A stretch of 64,000 nt of DNA from Vermamoeba vermiformis (lineage: Eukaryota; Tubulinea; Echinamoebida), in the NCBI GenBank assembly GCA_045837725.1, contig JBEWZL010000132.1, positions 242,437-306,436 on the forward strand, read 5' to 3'. Below the pieces are notes generated by a model. That model saw only the letters and a program-made list of their open reading frames with translations. It had not been told where the DNA came from and searched no databases. Positions within the stretch are counted from its first letter, which is position 1; every line of letters starts with the position of its first letter. Below, piece after piece: positions 22,681 through 32,904 of this stretch. Position numbers and translations under genes: made by a program.

Positions 22681-25253
22681 TTATTTGCCGAGCAACTTGG
22701 CAGCAGCTTCAGCAACACGTTCGGGGTTGAAACCGAACTTCTTGTGCAATTCCTTCAAAGGAGCGCTAGCACCGAATGAGCTCATGCCGATGGAGACACC
22801 CTTGAGGCCAACGAAGCGTTCCCAGCCGAGAGTTGAACCCTTCTCAACGCTGACACGAGCAGTGACGTTGGGAGGCAAGACAGAGTCCTTGTACTCTTGG
22901 GATTGCTTCTCGTAGAGCTCCCAAGAGGGCAAACTGACAACGCGGGCCTTGATGCCCTTGGCCTTCAACAAGTCAAAGGCGTCAGTGCACAAGTGGACCT
23001 CACTGCCGGTACCAATCAAAATGACTTCGGGTTGGTGATCCTCGCAGTCAATCAACACGTAGCCACCCTTGGCCAAACCGCTGGCAGGGGCGTACTTGGT
23101 TCTGTCGAGGGTGGGCAAGTCTTGACGAGTGAGCACGATAACGCTGGGCTCGTGGTGGTGTTGCAACATAACTGAAGAGGAACATTAGTTTCAAGTAATA
23201 CGTAGTACTACGTAAGGCATTCGAAACTTACCCTTCCAGGCCTCAACGACTTCATTGGCATCGCAAGGACGCAAAGTGACGAGGTTGGGGATGGAGCGCA
23301 ACGACAACAATTGTTCGACAGGTTGATGGGTGGGACCGTCCTCTCCGACGTCAATGGAGTCGTGAGTGAAGACGTGAATGACGGGGATTTCCATGATGGC
23401 AGCCAAACGAATACCAGCCTTGGCGTAGTCGCTGAAGATCAAGAAACCAGAGCCAAAGGGGCGGACCTTGCAGAGGGCCATACCGTTCATGACGGAGGCC
23501 ATAGCGTGCTCACGAACACCAAAGTGGAAGTTGCGGCCAGCAAAGTTCTTGGCACTGAAGTCACCAGCACCTTCAAAGGTGAGACGAGTCTTGGTCGAGG
23601 GAGCCAAGTCAGCAGAGCCACCAATGAGCCAAGGGATGTTCTTGGCAAAGGCGTTCAAGACGGTACCAGAGGAGACACGGGAAGCAATAGCCTTGCCAGC
23701 AGGGAATTCAGGCAAGTCCTTGTCCCAACCCTCAGGTAACTTGCGCTTTTGAATGGCAACCATCTCGGCGGCAAGTTCGGGGTATTGTTTCTTGTATTCC
23801 TCGAACAACTTGTTCCAAGACTCAACAGCGGAAGCACCACGCTTGCCGAGACCGTTGGCGAAGTGTTGAGGGACCTCAGGGGGCACCAAGAACTTGGCGT
23901 CCTCGGGCCAGCCGTAGAACTTCTTGGCGGCCTTGATTTCAGCTTCACCGAGAGGTTCACCGTGAGCGGCGTGAGAGTCTTGTTTGTTGGGAGCACCGTA
24001 GCCGATGTGGCTGTCAACGATGATCAAAGTGGGGCGATCAGTGGTGGCTTGGAAGGTCTTCAAAGCACGCTCCAAGAACTCGGTGTCGTTGGCATCAGCA
24101 ACACGAGTCACGTTCCAGCCGTAGCCGACGAAGCGAGTAGCAACGTCTTCGCTGAAAGCCAAGTCAGTGTGACCTTCAATGGTGATGCGGTTGTTGTCGT
24201 AGAGCCAGCACAAGTTGTTCAGCTTCAAGTGAGCAGCAAGAGAAGCAGCTTCGCTGGAGACACCTTCCATCATGCAACCGTCACCGCACAAAGCGTAGAC
24301 ATTGAAATTGAACATGTCAAAGCCAGGCTTGTTGTAGCGAGTGGCCAACCACTTGGAGGAGATGGCCATACCAACAGAGTTGGCGAGACCTTGGCCGAGA
24401 GGACCGGTAGTGGTCTCAATGCCTGAGGTCCAGCGGTACTCGGGGTGACCAGGGCAGCGACTGTCGATTTGACGGAATCGCTTAATGTCTTCAAGAGGCA
24501 CTGACAATTGACCCTGCGGATGTTACACGCTCGTTAAAAAAAAATTCGATCGTGTAATTACGCATTGTAAAATACTTACCAAAACTTCGTATTGAGGGTT
24601 AACAGCCTTGACTTGAGCCAAGTGCAAAAGCGAGTAGATCAACATAGAAGCGTGACCGATCGAGAGCACGAAACGATCTCTGTTGGGCCAGATAGGGTGC
24701 TCGGGATCATAGCGCAAAAACTTTTGCCAGATAGTGAAGGCAACAGGAGCCATGGCCATAGGAGTACCTGCACAATTGGACGTTACAATTTGTGGCAAGA
24801 AATTCGTAATTTCATTTTTGCGATTGATCTCCAACTCTAATAAAAGTTCGAGATAACGACAAAATATAAAGAAAATAATGCAGTGTTAATTTTATGGATT
24901 AATTAGGAAAATATTTCGACGACGATCTGAAAACTCACCAGGATGACCAGAGTTGGCAGCCTATTGAAAAGGTTCATTAGTAAGGTGATTAGGGTATTAA
25001 AATTATGGGTAGTAATTTTAAAGTCTATTTTCAGCCAATAGAAAAGATTCCACGCTTGATTTTTATGGAAAGTTCTAGACGGATACTAGAACGAACCGTT
25101 GCAGACATGCTAGCAAGTAAGCACATCTCAAATTATGATCTACGTATATTTTACGAGTCATACCTGCACGGCGTCCATGGCCAAGGTGCGGATGGTGTTG
25201 ATAGTCAATTGATCGAGCTTCTTTTGCTCTTCAGCAGCGTGTTTATCAGCCAT
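22681..25253 (-). CDS. Transketolase
   Basis: Five exons; the first three junctions fall in [20 protein letters not shown] and PQYEVL|GQLSVPL. Thiamine-diphosphate binding is shown by [19 protein letters not shown]...[11 protein letters not shown], and the catalytic region by [15 protein letters not shown] and [19 protein letters not shown]. The C-terminal domain starts [17 protein letters not shown] and ends [10 protein letters not shown]. The protein opens [20 protein letters not shown] and has no targeting peptide, so it is cytosolic. It catalyses two-carbon transfers in the non-oxidative pentose phosphate pathway. GC-rich, regular codon use suggests high expression. Confidence 0.96.
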
Positions 25254-26066
25254 TTCTACGCAAACACAGCCGATTAGTTCTGTTAATGAGATAACAATTA
25301 AGTCTTGCTTACTTGTTGTTGACAGTGCCTTTGAAAGATGAAAATATTCTGACAAAAAATTGTTTTTATTTTTAGATCGACGGCCCAACAGAAGCCTTGC
25401 ATTTCTTCTAGAAGCGGCAAAGTACACCCACACCCCTACCTTTTTTTTCTTCACGCTGAATAACACTCGCCTCAATAATCTACGACAGGTCATACAACAT
25501 TACGGATTTGTTAGATCATAAAGGGCCTTAATTATGGCGCAACCGAATAGCTATCAATAGATGGGAACGAGTTTGCACGTATAACATTGACAGGTAAAAA
25601 TCCGATGAATTCTATAAAGTTCCGGTTGATGAGCCTTTGGATAGTCCGCGAATCCATGTCGCAGGATAAAATTGCTCACCGTCAGGTAGTAGCAAATTCT
25701 TTGTTGCTCGCATAAACACGATGGCGCAACTCGTTTGACGGAGGCTTTTGGAGAATAAGACTCTGAGATGACTTTAAGAGGGATCCAATCCGTTGAAGTG
25801 GCCCTAGAGACAACTGTCCGTCTACTAACGCTAGATTTTGCAGCTCTGTAGTTTCATCAGGCAAAGTTACAGAGTTGCCGTTGGAGATTGACAGTTGTCC
25901 AGACCCTAAGTTGCAATTGCCTATTTTAACGTTACTCGTGTAATATACAACATTTATTTGGTTAGAACCAACGCAGGTTCTCTTCGCTTTCTATACAAAA
26001 TCACTAGAAGAGTAAATCCCTTTAAACAATGAAGAGCCTTGATCGGGTTCTTCCAGTACGCGCAGA
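25254..26066. other. Long intergenic stretch, transketolase promoter and ARL 3' flank
   Basis: About 810 bases. The left part is upstream of transketolase. The right part contains the coding-like relic listed separately. Otherwise I see no gene. Confidence 0.5.
25682..25990 (-). pseudogene. Coding-like fragment, possible gene relic
   Basis: An open frame of about 100 codons begins after an acceptor-like TATAG and ends at a stop. It carries two spaced cysteines (KRTCVGSNQ, KIGNCNLGSG) and a Leu/Ser-rich second half (LVDGQLSLGPLQR, SSQSLILQKP). It has no ATG, and no upstream exon could be attached because the ARL gene ends immediately beyond. It resembles a piece of a secreted or receptor ectodomain, but no family is recognised. 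It could also be a chance open frame. Confidence 0.25.
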
Positions 26067-27432
26067 TCAGCTCGACGATTCTTCGCTGGAACTGTCTTGC
26101 GATACACTCTTCTTTTCTAAGGCATGATCGTGCGACTTTTCCAGATGTTCTCCATCTTTTTTAGGTTTCTTATCGCCCTTTTTAACTTTCTTTGGACGCA
26201 GATGTGATGCCAGCCATTCAAAACCGTTTTCAAGACCCTCGTCCATTTTTTCTAAATAGCATTTGTTAGTATATTGACACGATCGTAATAAATCATTGGC
26301 TATTTTAAAAATATTGTCGAAGTTAGTGGTGCGATCCAGATTAGCTTAAGGCGACGAGTTATGCGTCAAATAATGAACAATAGCGTTAGTATCAATATAT
26401 ACACGTACCTGATGTCGCACAAGTGCATTCAAAATGCCATTCGTGTTTATCTGGAATACTCCTCAGATCCAAGGCCTCTATCAGCTGTAATAATGCGATT
26501 ATGAGTATTACAATATAAAATAATACGATACATATATGTAATTATTAGTATAAATGAAGCATCGCCAAGTAAAGGTTCAAATATCAGATCCGCAAAACAC
26601 GTAAATAATAAATATCGTGGCGCATTAGAAATTCATCGATGTAATGAATATGTTACTATTATGATTGACTAGGACATAAATAGTACTATTATTAATACCT
26701 TTTCTTTTGATAAAGCGTGCGGTAGATCAATTTTGTTGGCGAGGATCAGCAGTTTAATATTCTTCATTTCTTTCTCTGTTAATATTCTAAATAATTCGTG
26801 TCTTGCTTCGTCTATTCGGTCCCTATTAATTATCAATATTAATATTGCCATCCAAGCCGATCAGAGCCCAAATATTAATTTGCAAGAAATGTTGACGTAA
26901 ATATCAGAGTATTAAGCGTACTTATCAGCCGCATCGACTACAAATATGATTCCTTCGGTGCCTGAATAATAATGGCGCCATAGACCTCGAATCTTGTCCT
27001 GACCACCGACATCCTGCATAATTTATCGATTGTTAGCATTATTTAAGAGGGAAGTCGGTGGGAATAGTTCGTATTGCTTACCCATAGACTAAACTGAATA
27101 TTTCCAAATTTGACTGTGCGCCGCAAACAAAAATAAAGTTAGATCGGGATCTGAATACAAATATTTACAAGTACCTTCTTCAGAATTAAAGCCAATTGTT
27201 GGGACTGTAACGATCGGCTTGCCTAGGGAGAATTTATATAGAAGAGCTATATTAGAATGAAGGACTACAACAGTCAAATACGAGTATAAATCTGAAACTA
27301 AAAAAATATTTTAAAATGCAATCGCTGATCGATGGAGTATAGGATACAAGTCTTTCCAGCCCCGTCGAGGCCCACCATAAGTACGCGTACTTCTTTGTTG
27401 GATTTGACGAGCTTGGACCAGTTCTTCCCCAT
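26067..27432 (-). CDS. Arf-family (ARL) small GTPase with charged C-terminal tail
   Basis: Seven exons. It starts MGKNWSKL with Gly2, suggesting N-myristoylation. GTPase motifs: G1 GLDGAGKTS, switch [11 protein letters not shown]3 [18 protein letters not shown]4 NKIDLP, and G5-like CTCATS. The Arf-specific interswitch ([15 protein letters not shown]) is clear. After the fold ([12 protein letters not shown]) there is a ~50-residue Lys/Glu/Ser tail ([15 protein letters not shown], ending DSSEESSS) that ordinary Arfs lack. It is probably a membrane-trafficking switch. The exact ARL subtype is not assignable by eye. Confidence 0.92.
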
Positions 27433-27644
27433 CTTGAATGTTTAATGAATAATAATTACTTAAATATGGAACTACTTGTGGACGCGTAGTTCGTTAATGT
27501 TATTGTCAACGGATCTACAGTAAAAATAAAATTGCTGACGCTGCCTGTCGGAACACGAAAATTTGGATTCGATTTCCGACATTTCCTGAACACATCCACG
27601 TCTACGACAACAAATCCGATTTATCAACCTTTACATAATTAATC
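27433..27644. promoter_or_regulatory. Bidirectional promoter region ARL / 72-residue orphan
   Basis: 212 bases separate the divergent starts. No motif stands out. Confidence 0.35.
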
Positions 27645-28098
27645 ATGGCTGACAAGGCAAAGTTATTTGAAGTAAGTCAGTCCGAGGAATCTTAATTTGA
27701 CATTACCACCTTTTACAAGCGAATAAAATAATTGATATCCCTCAATATTAATTCTATTATTGTATTTCGCAACTCGCTTGTGCATTGCTTTTTTGATTCT
27801 CCAAATAGATTTTTTGTTGGATCCAAATTCAAACTCGCAGTAATTAACCAATTCTTGCAGCAAAAAATCAAAGAAGCCAATCCCGAGCCACCTAAAATAT
27901 CCAAGCCCGCTAAGCAGCGCACTTGGACTCCTAACGCCGTTGAACAAGGAGGCAGCTTGGATTCTGGTCATTACGTCAAGTAAGCACACTTTAACCTTAT
28001 AAATTATTTACTAATGAATTACTAGACAAACTGTTGCGAAGAAAGGTTACGCTGAAGGACAACTTCCGCCCAAAAAATCAATCGCAGATCTGCCTTAA
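27645..28098 (+). CDS. Small conserved-looking protein of unknown function, 72 aa
   Basis: Three exons (27645-27671, 27861-27979, 28026-28098) sum to 219 bases. Each junction has standard GTAAG donors and CAG/TAG acceptors and keeps frame, which supports a real gene. The protein is hydrophilic and Pro/Lys-rich, reading MADKAKLFEQKIKEANPEPP, KPAKQRTWTPNAVEQGG and ending KKSIADLP. It has no membrane segment, no cysteine and no signal peptide. I do not recognise the family. Confidence 0.7.
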
Positions 28099-28173
28099 AA
28101 TATCTTCACAGATTCTCTACTTGTATCATATATTCCAATACACCGCTTTAATTACATCTATATACAACCGGTC

Positions 28174-31100
28174 CTATTCACTCTTTTCGTCAGTCTCGTG
28201 CTCATTTTCATCTTCAACCACGAGTCTCATCGTTACTTTCACGAGTGAGTCCTCGCCAATGCCGATGTCCACAAGTTTGACCTGAGTGAATTCAGGCACC
28301 ACGTCCAACACGCGCGCATATCTGCCCGAGCCTATGCGCAGCTCTACAGCCCACGCAGACGACAAGACAATGCCGAGCTCGTCCAACAAATCGCCGATGC
28401 GTGCGTTGATCTTAATGTACACTGTGTGCATGTGAAATTTCTTCTCGAACTCTTGCACGTGAATCACTTTGAACTGCATCAATCCTTTGCACGCTGAAGC
28501 GACAATGCCGTGCGGTTTCAATCGTCCTTCTGATATGTCTGACAGCACGTTGTCGGGATTGTTTTCATTGCGTTGTGCGATGAAGATATTAATGTCCATT
28601 CGTTTCACATCGGCCGGTAGTTTCTGCGACAAAAGTCAGATCTTTGCTGGGAGAGCGAGTTAAGTAATTCGTTACATACTGTGAAATATTTGCCCAAGTA
28701 GTATCCAATCGCACTCAGAATAGCACCGAGCGAGGCCTTGGAGGTCATTTGACCACCAGCACTGGCCAACAAGGGGAAGTTGAACACGAGTACTTTGTCG
28801 TCGCCCTTCGTGATGACAGCGTCAGCGTAGTCCTTGAATCCTTCTTTCAAGAACGCTTTAGCGGCCTTGAACACATTGCCGGGACTGCCAGCTCCTGAGG
28901 CCTCTTGTCCACACACGAGCCACAGTTTGAATCGGTCATTGATCATGTCAAAGGCCTTGCAACCTCCGTACTTGGGCACAGCTTCACCCTGCTTGCCTGA
29001 CAATCGATCTAATTCACCCAACTTCTTCACGGCATATCTCAATAGTGTTACTAGTGTTTGCGTGCCGTAGACTTCGGTCAGGGTGTATAGATCATCACCG
29101 ACTTTAGTCAATCCAATTGACGAGGCAACTGTTAAACTAATTGTTAGGACACCAAATAATAGTTATTCAGAAAGAGACTCACCGTGTCCTCGAATAGCAA
29201 GTGGGTCCATAAACTCGTTCCTTATAATTAGTCTTCCGAAGTCTTCTAAGGGGATTGTAATTTTGTTGAACGGTGAGAAGTTGTGTCCGTTCAAAATATT
29301 ACTCGTACGCTGAGGCAGGCCAGATGTCGGTGTTTCATTCGTGTTTGAAGGCAGAATGTAGTTCAGTTGAGGTACTGGTGCCACCCAACCCATTGCCGCT
29401 ATTTCCCTAGAATAACATTAGAGCTTCGTCCTTTGTAAATCACAAGGCACTTACTTTAATGTCTTTTGCAGCAGTTCTACGCGCTTAGGGAACGGCAAGG
29501 TAGGGTCGAAGTTGATCGTGTGAATGTTGTAGTTGATCTGCAAGTGCTGCACACGTGTTGGAGCGACTTCATCAGGTGTGAGCCAAAAGTGCGGTCCAAT
29601 GCCACCACCGAGACCTTCAGACACTTCATCGAGAATGCCCAACAAGTCACGATCTCTGAGTGATGTGCCGATGAAGAAGAAGCTGTACTCCGATGAAAGC
29701 TGTCGCAGCAATTCATTCAGTGAAATATCTTTGACCATGATAGCACGATAATCCGCGTGACTCAACACGAGTTCCTTCTTCCCACGTGGTGTGAAATCTC
29801 CGTGAAGTTTGAGTAACATTGGTGGTCTGCGCATTGACTTCAATTCAGCGTAGAACAAGTGCACGTCCTCTCTAAATCTGACTGGGAGATGAGTGCCTTC
29901 ACGCTTGGCCATGCGATTGGACTTGGAGTATGCAGGACTGGCGTAGGCCTGTTCGAGCATGGTGTCCCAGTTCGTGGTCAATACAGCGGGCCACGGACCA
30001 GTGACGAGAGGTTGAAGTTCAGCCAAGACACGCTGCATCACTGAGCGGTGATTGGCTTCAACTCTATCAATGGCACTCTTCTCGGTCTCTATGAACTTCT
30101 TTTCAATGCAGCTCCACATGTTCTTGCCTTGTTGCTTCAACTTTGCAGCACCAAACTGTGCCAACACCGTCAAGTCCTCGCTGTTGCGCGCCTTGTCGTA
30201 CTCGTCTAACTTGCCTGCTTCTTCCCACAACAACTTGACAACGCCTTCCCATCCTCCGTAGCTAATATTAAGAGTTATTAAGTATATGTTACAATTAGTA
30301 ACGTGACCTACATGCTCCAAGTGACACCAGCGCCGACCCAAGGAATGACACGTCGTTTAGCGAGTCGATTGATGAGTGCTTCGCGAATGCTGGAAGAAGC
30401 AAGTGACTGGTCCAGACCACTCTCACCGTCGCCGAGAATAGATCTGTATTTGAGCTGCGGTGGTGACGGTGTGGAGCGAGGAGGTTTTGGACTGTCTGGT
30501 ACGATCGGCGGCAAAAATTTGTTGGGCACAGGCGTTGGTCTCGTTGTAGAAGGCAAGCCCGAGGACGGAATGAATATCACCCCGTCGTCTGATGCGCTCA
30601 TCTTGCTCGGCAAAGTCTTTGATGGCGCTACAAAAATAAGAACGTTAACCACCAATTTAATTTTTGCTACAAGATCAGCTCAAAAAAAATTAAATCGCCG
30701 ATTGAGTCATAAGCTGGTCATATCAACGTGAGCCGAAAGATTAGCAGTCTTAGGCTTTAGTTGATTATGCGCAGTACATCGAAGTGTGCTACCGTTACAC
30801 CACAGGACCGTAGGCCCTGCCAGGAGTCGAACCTGGACCTCTCGAGTGAGAGTCGAGAGATGTACGCGCAGAGAACCAGCTCGTGCAGACATGAGAGCGG
30901 CGCAAGGTGGTCGTGCGCGTTTAAGGAGGTCGTTTAAAAGTTAGATCGCAGCTGCGATCGGCCGAAGACCCAAAATTTAATATAATAATACTTCGTCAAG
31001 ATACAATAGCTATTGTACCATTATTTTGAGCTGTCGGTTCGAAACAATTTACAGCAATAAAAATTCAAATTTACCTTTCAACAGCGATTTGGCTTTTGGC

Positions 31101-31311
31101 AAGCTTCCCTAAATAAATACAATATTTAAGGATTTGTTGTATATAAAGAGGCAGTTCAATTTACCCATGAAACTTTCAAGACTTTTTGTGGATTCGATTT
31201 CAGTTCGCGTCTTGATTTTGATGCATCACCACTCGGGCGATTAAAGAACACTACTACTATAGCAATAATAAAGCTCGCTAAAAATAATACGAGCACAACG
31301 TCAACTATCAT
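28174..31311 (-). CDS. Membrane-anchored SIR2-domain protein with unknown C-terminal module
   Basis: Seven exons (31311-31165, 31108-31075, 30627-30312, 30261-29455, 29406-29183, 29128-28680, 28623-28174) sum to 2427 bases, 808 residues. A hydrophobic segment at residues ~2-22 predicts one membrane anchor, followed by a Pro/Ser-rich linker. The SIR2 Rossmann core (~150-430) shows RVIPWVGAGVTWS (NAD loop), VLTTNWDTMLEQA, LLKLHGDF and FFFIGTSLRDRDLLGIL, the pattern of SIR2-like domains found in bacterial antiphage NADases more than of classical histone deacetylases; the Cys4 zinc module of sirtuins is not visible. The remaining ~370 residues (from GWVAPVPQLNYILP to EDENEHETDEKSE) match nothing I know. 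Intron 2 (30628-31074) hosts a permuted tRNA gene. Expression probably shares a 104-base promoter with the divergent deoxyribosyltransferase-like gene. Confidence 0.82.
30682..30689 (-). terminator. Possible Pol III terminator of the permuted tRNA
   Basis: Eight consecutive A on the plus strand, hence T8 on the minus strand, about 95 bases downstream of the 5' half of the permuted tRNA. A run of four or more T is the standard Pol III stop. Here it would end a precursor with a long trailer. Confidence 0.4.
30784..30857 (-). tRNA. Circularly permuted tRNA-Glu (anticodon CUC)
   Basis: Read on the minus strand, the 3' half comes first: anticodon stem CTCGA, loop CTCTCAC (anticodon CTC at 30850-30848), stem TCGAG, four-base variable loop AGGT, T-arm CCAGG-TTCGACT-CCTGG, acceptor strand CAGGGCC (ending 30813) and discriminator T. 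After only TAC (30812-30810) comes the 5' half: acceptor GGTCCTG (30809-30803), TG, D-arm GTGT-AACGGTA-GCAC and AC. The acceptor strands pair over all seven positions (one G-U). The anticodon loop and four-base variable loop are those of eukaryotic tRNA-Glu(CUC). The outer flanks pair: GCGCGTACATC before the 3' half and GATGTACTGCGC after the 5' half, which would juxtapose the ends for splicing. A TCGA repeat at both ends makes the exact joint near position 27-28 ambiguous. Mature length would be about 71. It lies in an intron of the SIR2 gene, same strand. Confidence 0.88.
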
Positions 31312-31415
31312 TGGTGCTGATTAAATGAAATACATAATATCAATATAATAATATTAAATACAATGCTCTTTCGTCACACTTGATTAGTGTTCGGTGGAGT
31401 CGTTCAGTTACAAAA
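31312..31415. promoter_or_regulatory. Short bidirectional promoter SIR2 / deoxyribosyltransferase-like
   Basis: Only 104 bases separate the divergent start codons, the shortest such gap in the window, so the two genes are likely co-regulated. The stretch is A/T-rich with several AATAATA runs; no specific site is recognised. Confidence 0.45.
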
Positions 31416-32665
31416 ATGGATCGCACAAACCATTCCAAGTTTATTCTGCCTCGGCTTATTTTCATTCAACACAAACACAAAATCATTGATAGTCGTAAAC
31501 AAGGATTATTAATGATGAATCAAACATCTCTAAGGCGAATACAAATCATTACGGAGCAGTTGGTGCCAACTGGACCATCAGATTCTGCCCAAGGCTTGGA
31601 GAGGCTAGATACGCATTGCAAATGCGATGCTAAGCAGACTTATTACGAGTGCCCTCAAGAGTAAGAGTTAATATTGTAGGTAAGCTTGTAGGTCCCACTA
31701 ACGCGCTGATCAGGTATGAATGCAACGAGCACCAGCTCAGTTTATTTTTGGGAGGCGGAGTAACGGGGTAAGGAAATATATAGCCAACCTATTAAGGAAT
31801 TTGCCTTTCGAGCCTTAATTTTTCAAATATCGAAATTACGCACGGTGCGGAAATGTAATATTCGCTTGATCCGGCTCGCCATTAAGAAAAAAACAATGAT
31901 ATTATTGATGTGTATTATATACGATTTATTGCGTTAATTTTCGGCTCTTCGGTCAATCTCATATTAACAATCTTAAATTTGTCAGCTGTCCTAACTGGCA
32001 AGCGGAAGTGACCGAAAAACTCAAAGTGAAATGTCCGCGATTAATTGTACTCAATCCTAAACGCGCTAATTTTGATGTCAACGACCACTCATTGCACGAT
32101 GAACAAATTGGCTGGGAATTTAGACACCTGCGATTAGCCAGTGCCATTATGTTCTGTACGTAGGAATCATTATTGTATAATTTAATAATAACGTAGGTCA
32201 TAATGTAACGTTATTAGTTTCGCGGACAGTTCCACATTTAAAATAATTTTTAAGTTAATTTCATTTATTGGTGGCACTCTTTCTAAATGAATTAATATTG
32301 TAATAGGGTTCCCATGCGAGACACTGTGTCCTATTACATTGTACGAGCTCGGCACGTGGAGTATATTGTCACAGCAAACGGGTGCAAAGTTATTCGTTGG
32401 TTGTCACCCCGAGTACAAACGAAAGGTACCTTTATTAGTGACGAATCGTTAACATATAGTGAAAATTTAATATGGATGTTCATATAATACTCAAATTAGC
32501 TTATTAATCGTATTTACGGCGTGGAAACTAATTGTTATTGTCATTCTCTAGGCTGATGTTGAGACCCAAACCAAGCTCGTGCGACCAGATGTGCGCGTAG
32601 TGTCGAGCATTGATGCTATTGTGCAGCAAATAACGGACTGGTACATCAACTTGAACGATCATTGA
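31416..32665 (+). CDS. Nucleoside 2-deoxyribosyltransferase-like protein
   Basis: Five exons. After a ~70-residue N-terminal region comes the Nuc_deoxyrib_tr-type fold: LFLGGGVTGCPNWQAEV, LIVLNPKRANFDV, EQIGWEFRHLRLASAIMFWFP and CETLCPITLYELGTWS, then LFVGCHPEYKRKADVE and a final helix VQQITDWYINLNDH. The 'LGGG-TGCPNWQ' loop, the conserved Glu in 'WE--HL--A' and 'PITLYELG' are the family's ligand-binding elements. Such enzymes cleave or exchange the N-glycosidic bond of (deoxy)nucleosides or nucleotides. The neighbours (SIR2, 5'-nucleotidase) make a nucleotide or NAD-related role plausible, but the substrate is unknown. Confidence 0.8.
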
Positions 32666-32904
32666 GTAATAAATTAGATCAACCAACTGGAGAACCAACT
32701 CTAACTCCGGCGAATGATTATGTAAATAAATAAAGTATTGTTATATTATATAAATGAATTCTTAATACATTTACCGCATAATTAGTAATTAGCTCGTAAA
32801 TTCTCGCGAAAGAAATTCGGCAGAACAATTACGTGAACAGAAAATTCGAACAAATTAAAAGACTTTCAATAACATTATCACCACACCTCTGTATATATAT
32901 TACC

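Noticed and set aside
23749-24426. 225-codon plus-strand open frame in transketolase
   Set aside because: Shadow of a strongly codon-biased gene; no domain, no splice or start context.
30702-30900. Two broken ordinary tRNAs side by side
   Set aside because: The halves complement each other exactly in the acceptor stem, have no missing or duplicated arm, and the outer flanks pair, which fits one permuted gene better.
31028-31040. CGGTTCGAAAC resembling a T-arm near the permuted tRNA
   Set aside because: Flanking bases do not form a T-stem and no other tRNA arm is present.
30628-31311. Treating the anchor exons (31311-31075) as a separate small gene
   Set aside because: Donor and acceptor join them to the SIR2 exons in frame, and no stop codon closes a separate protein. 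Still the least certain part of that model.
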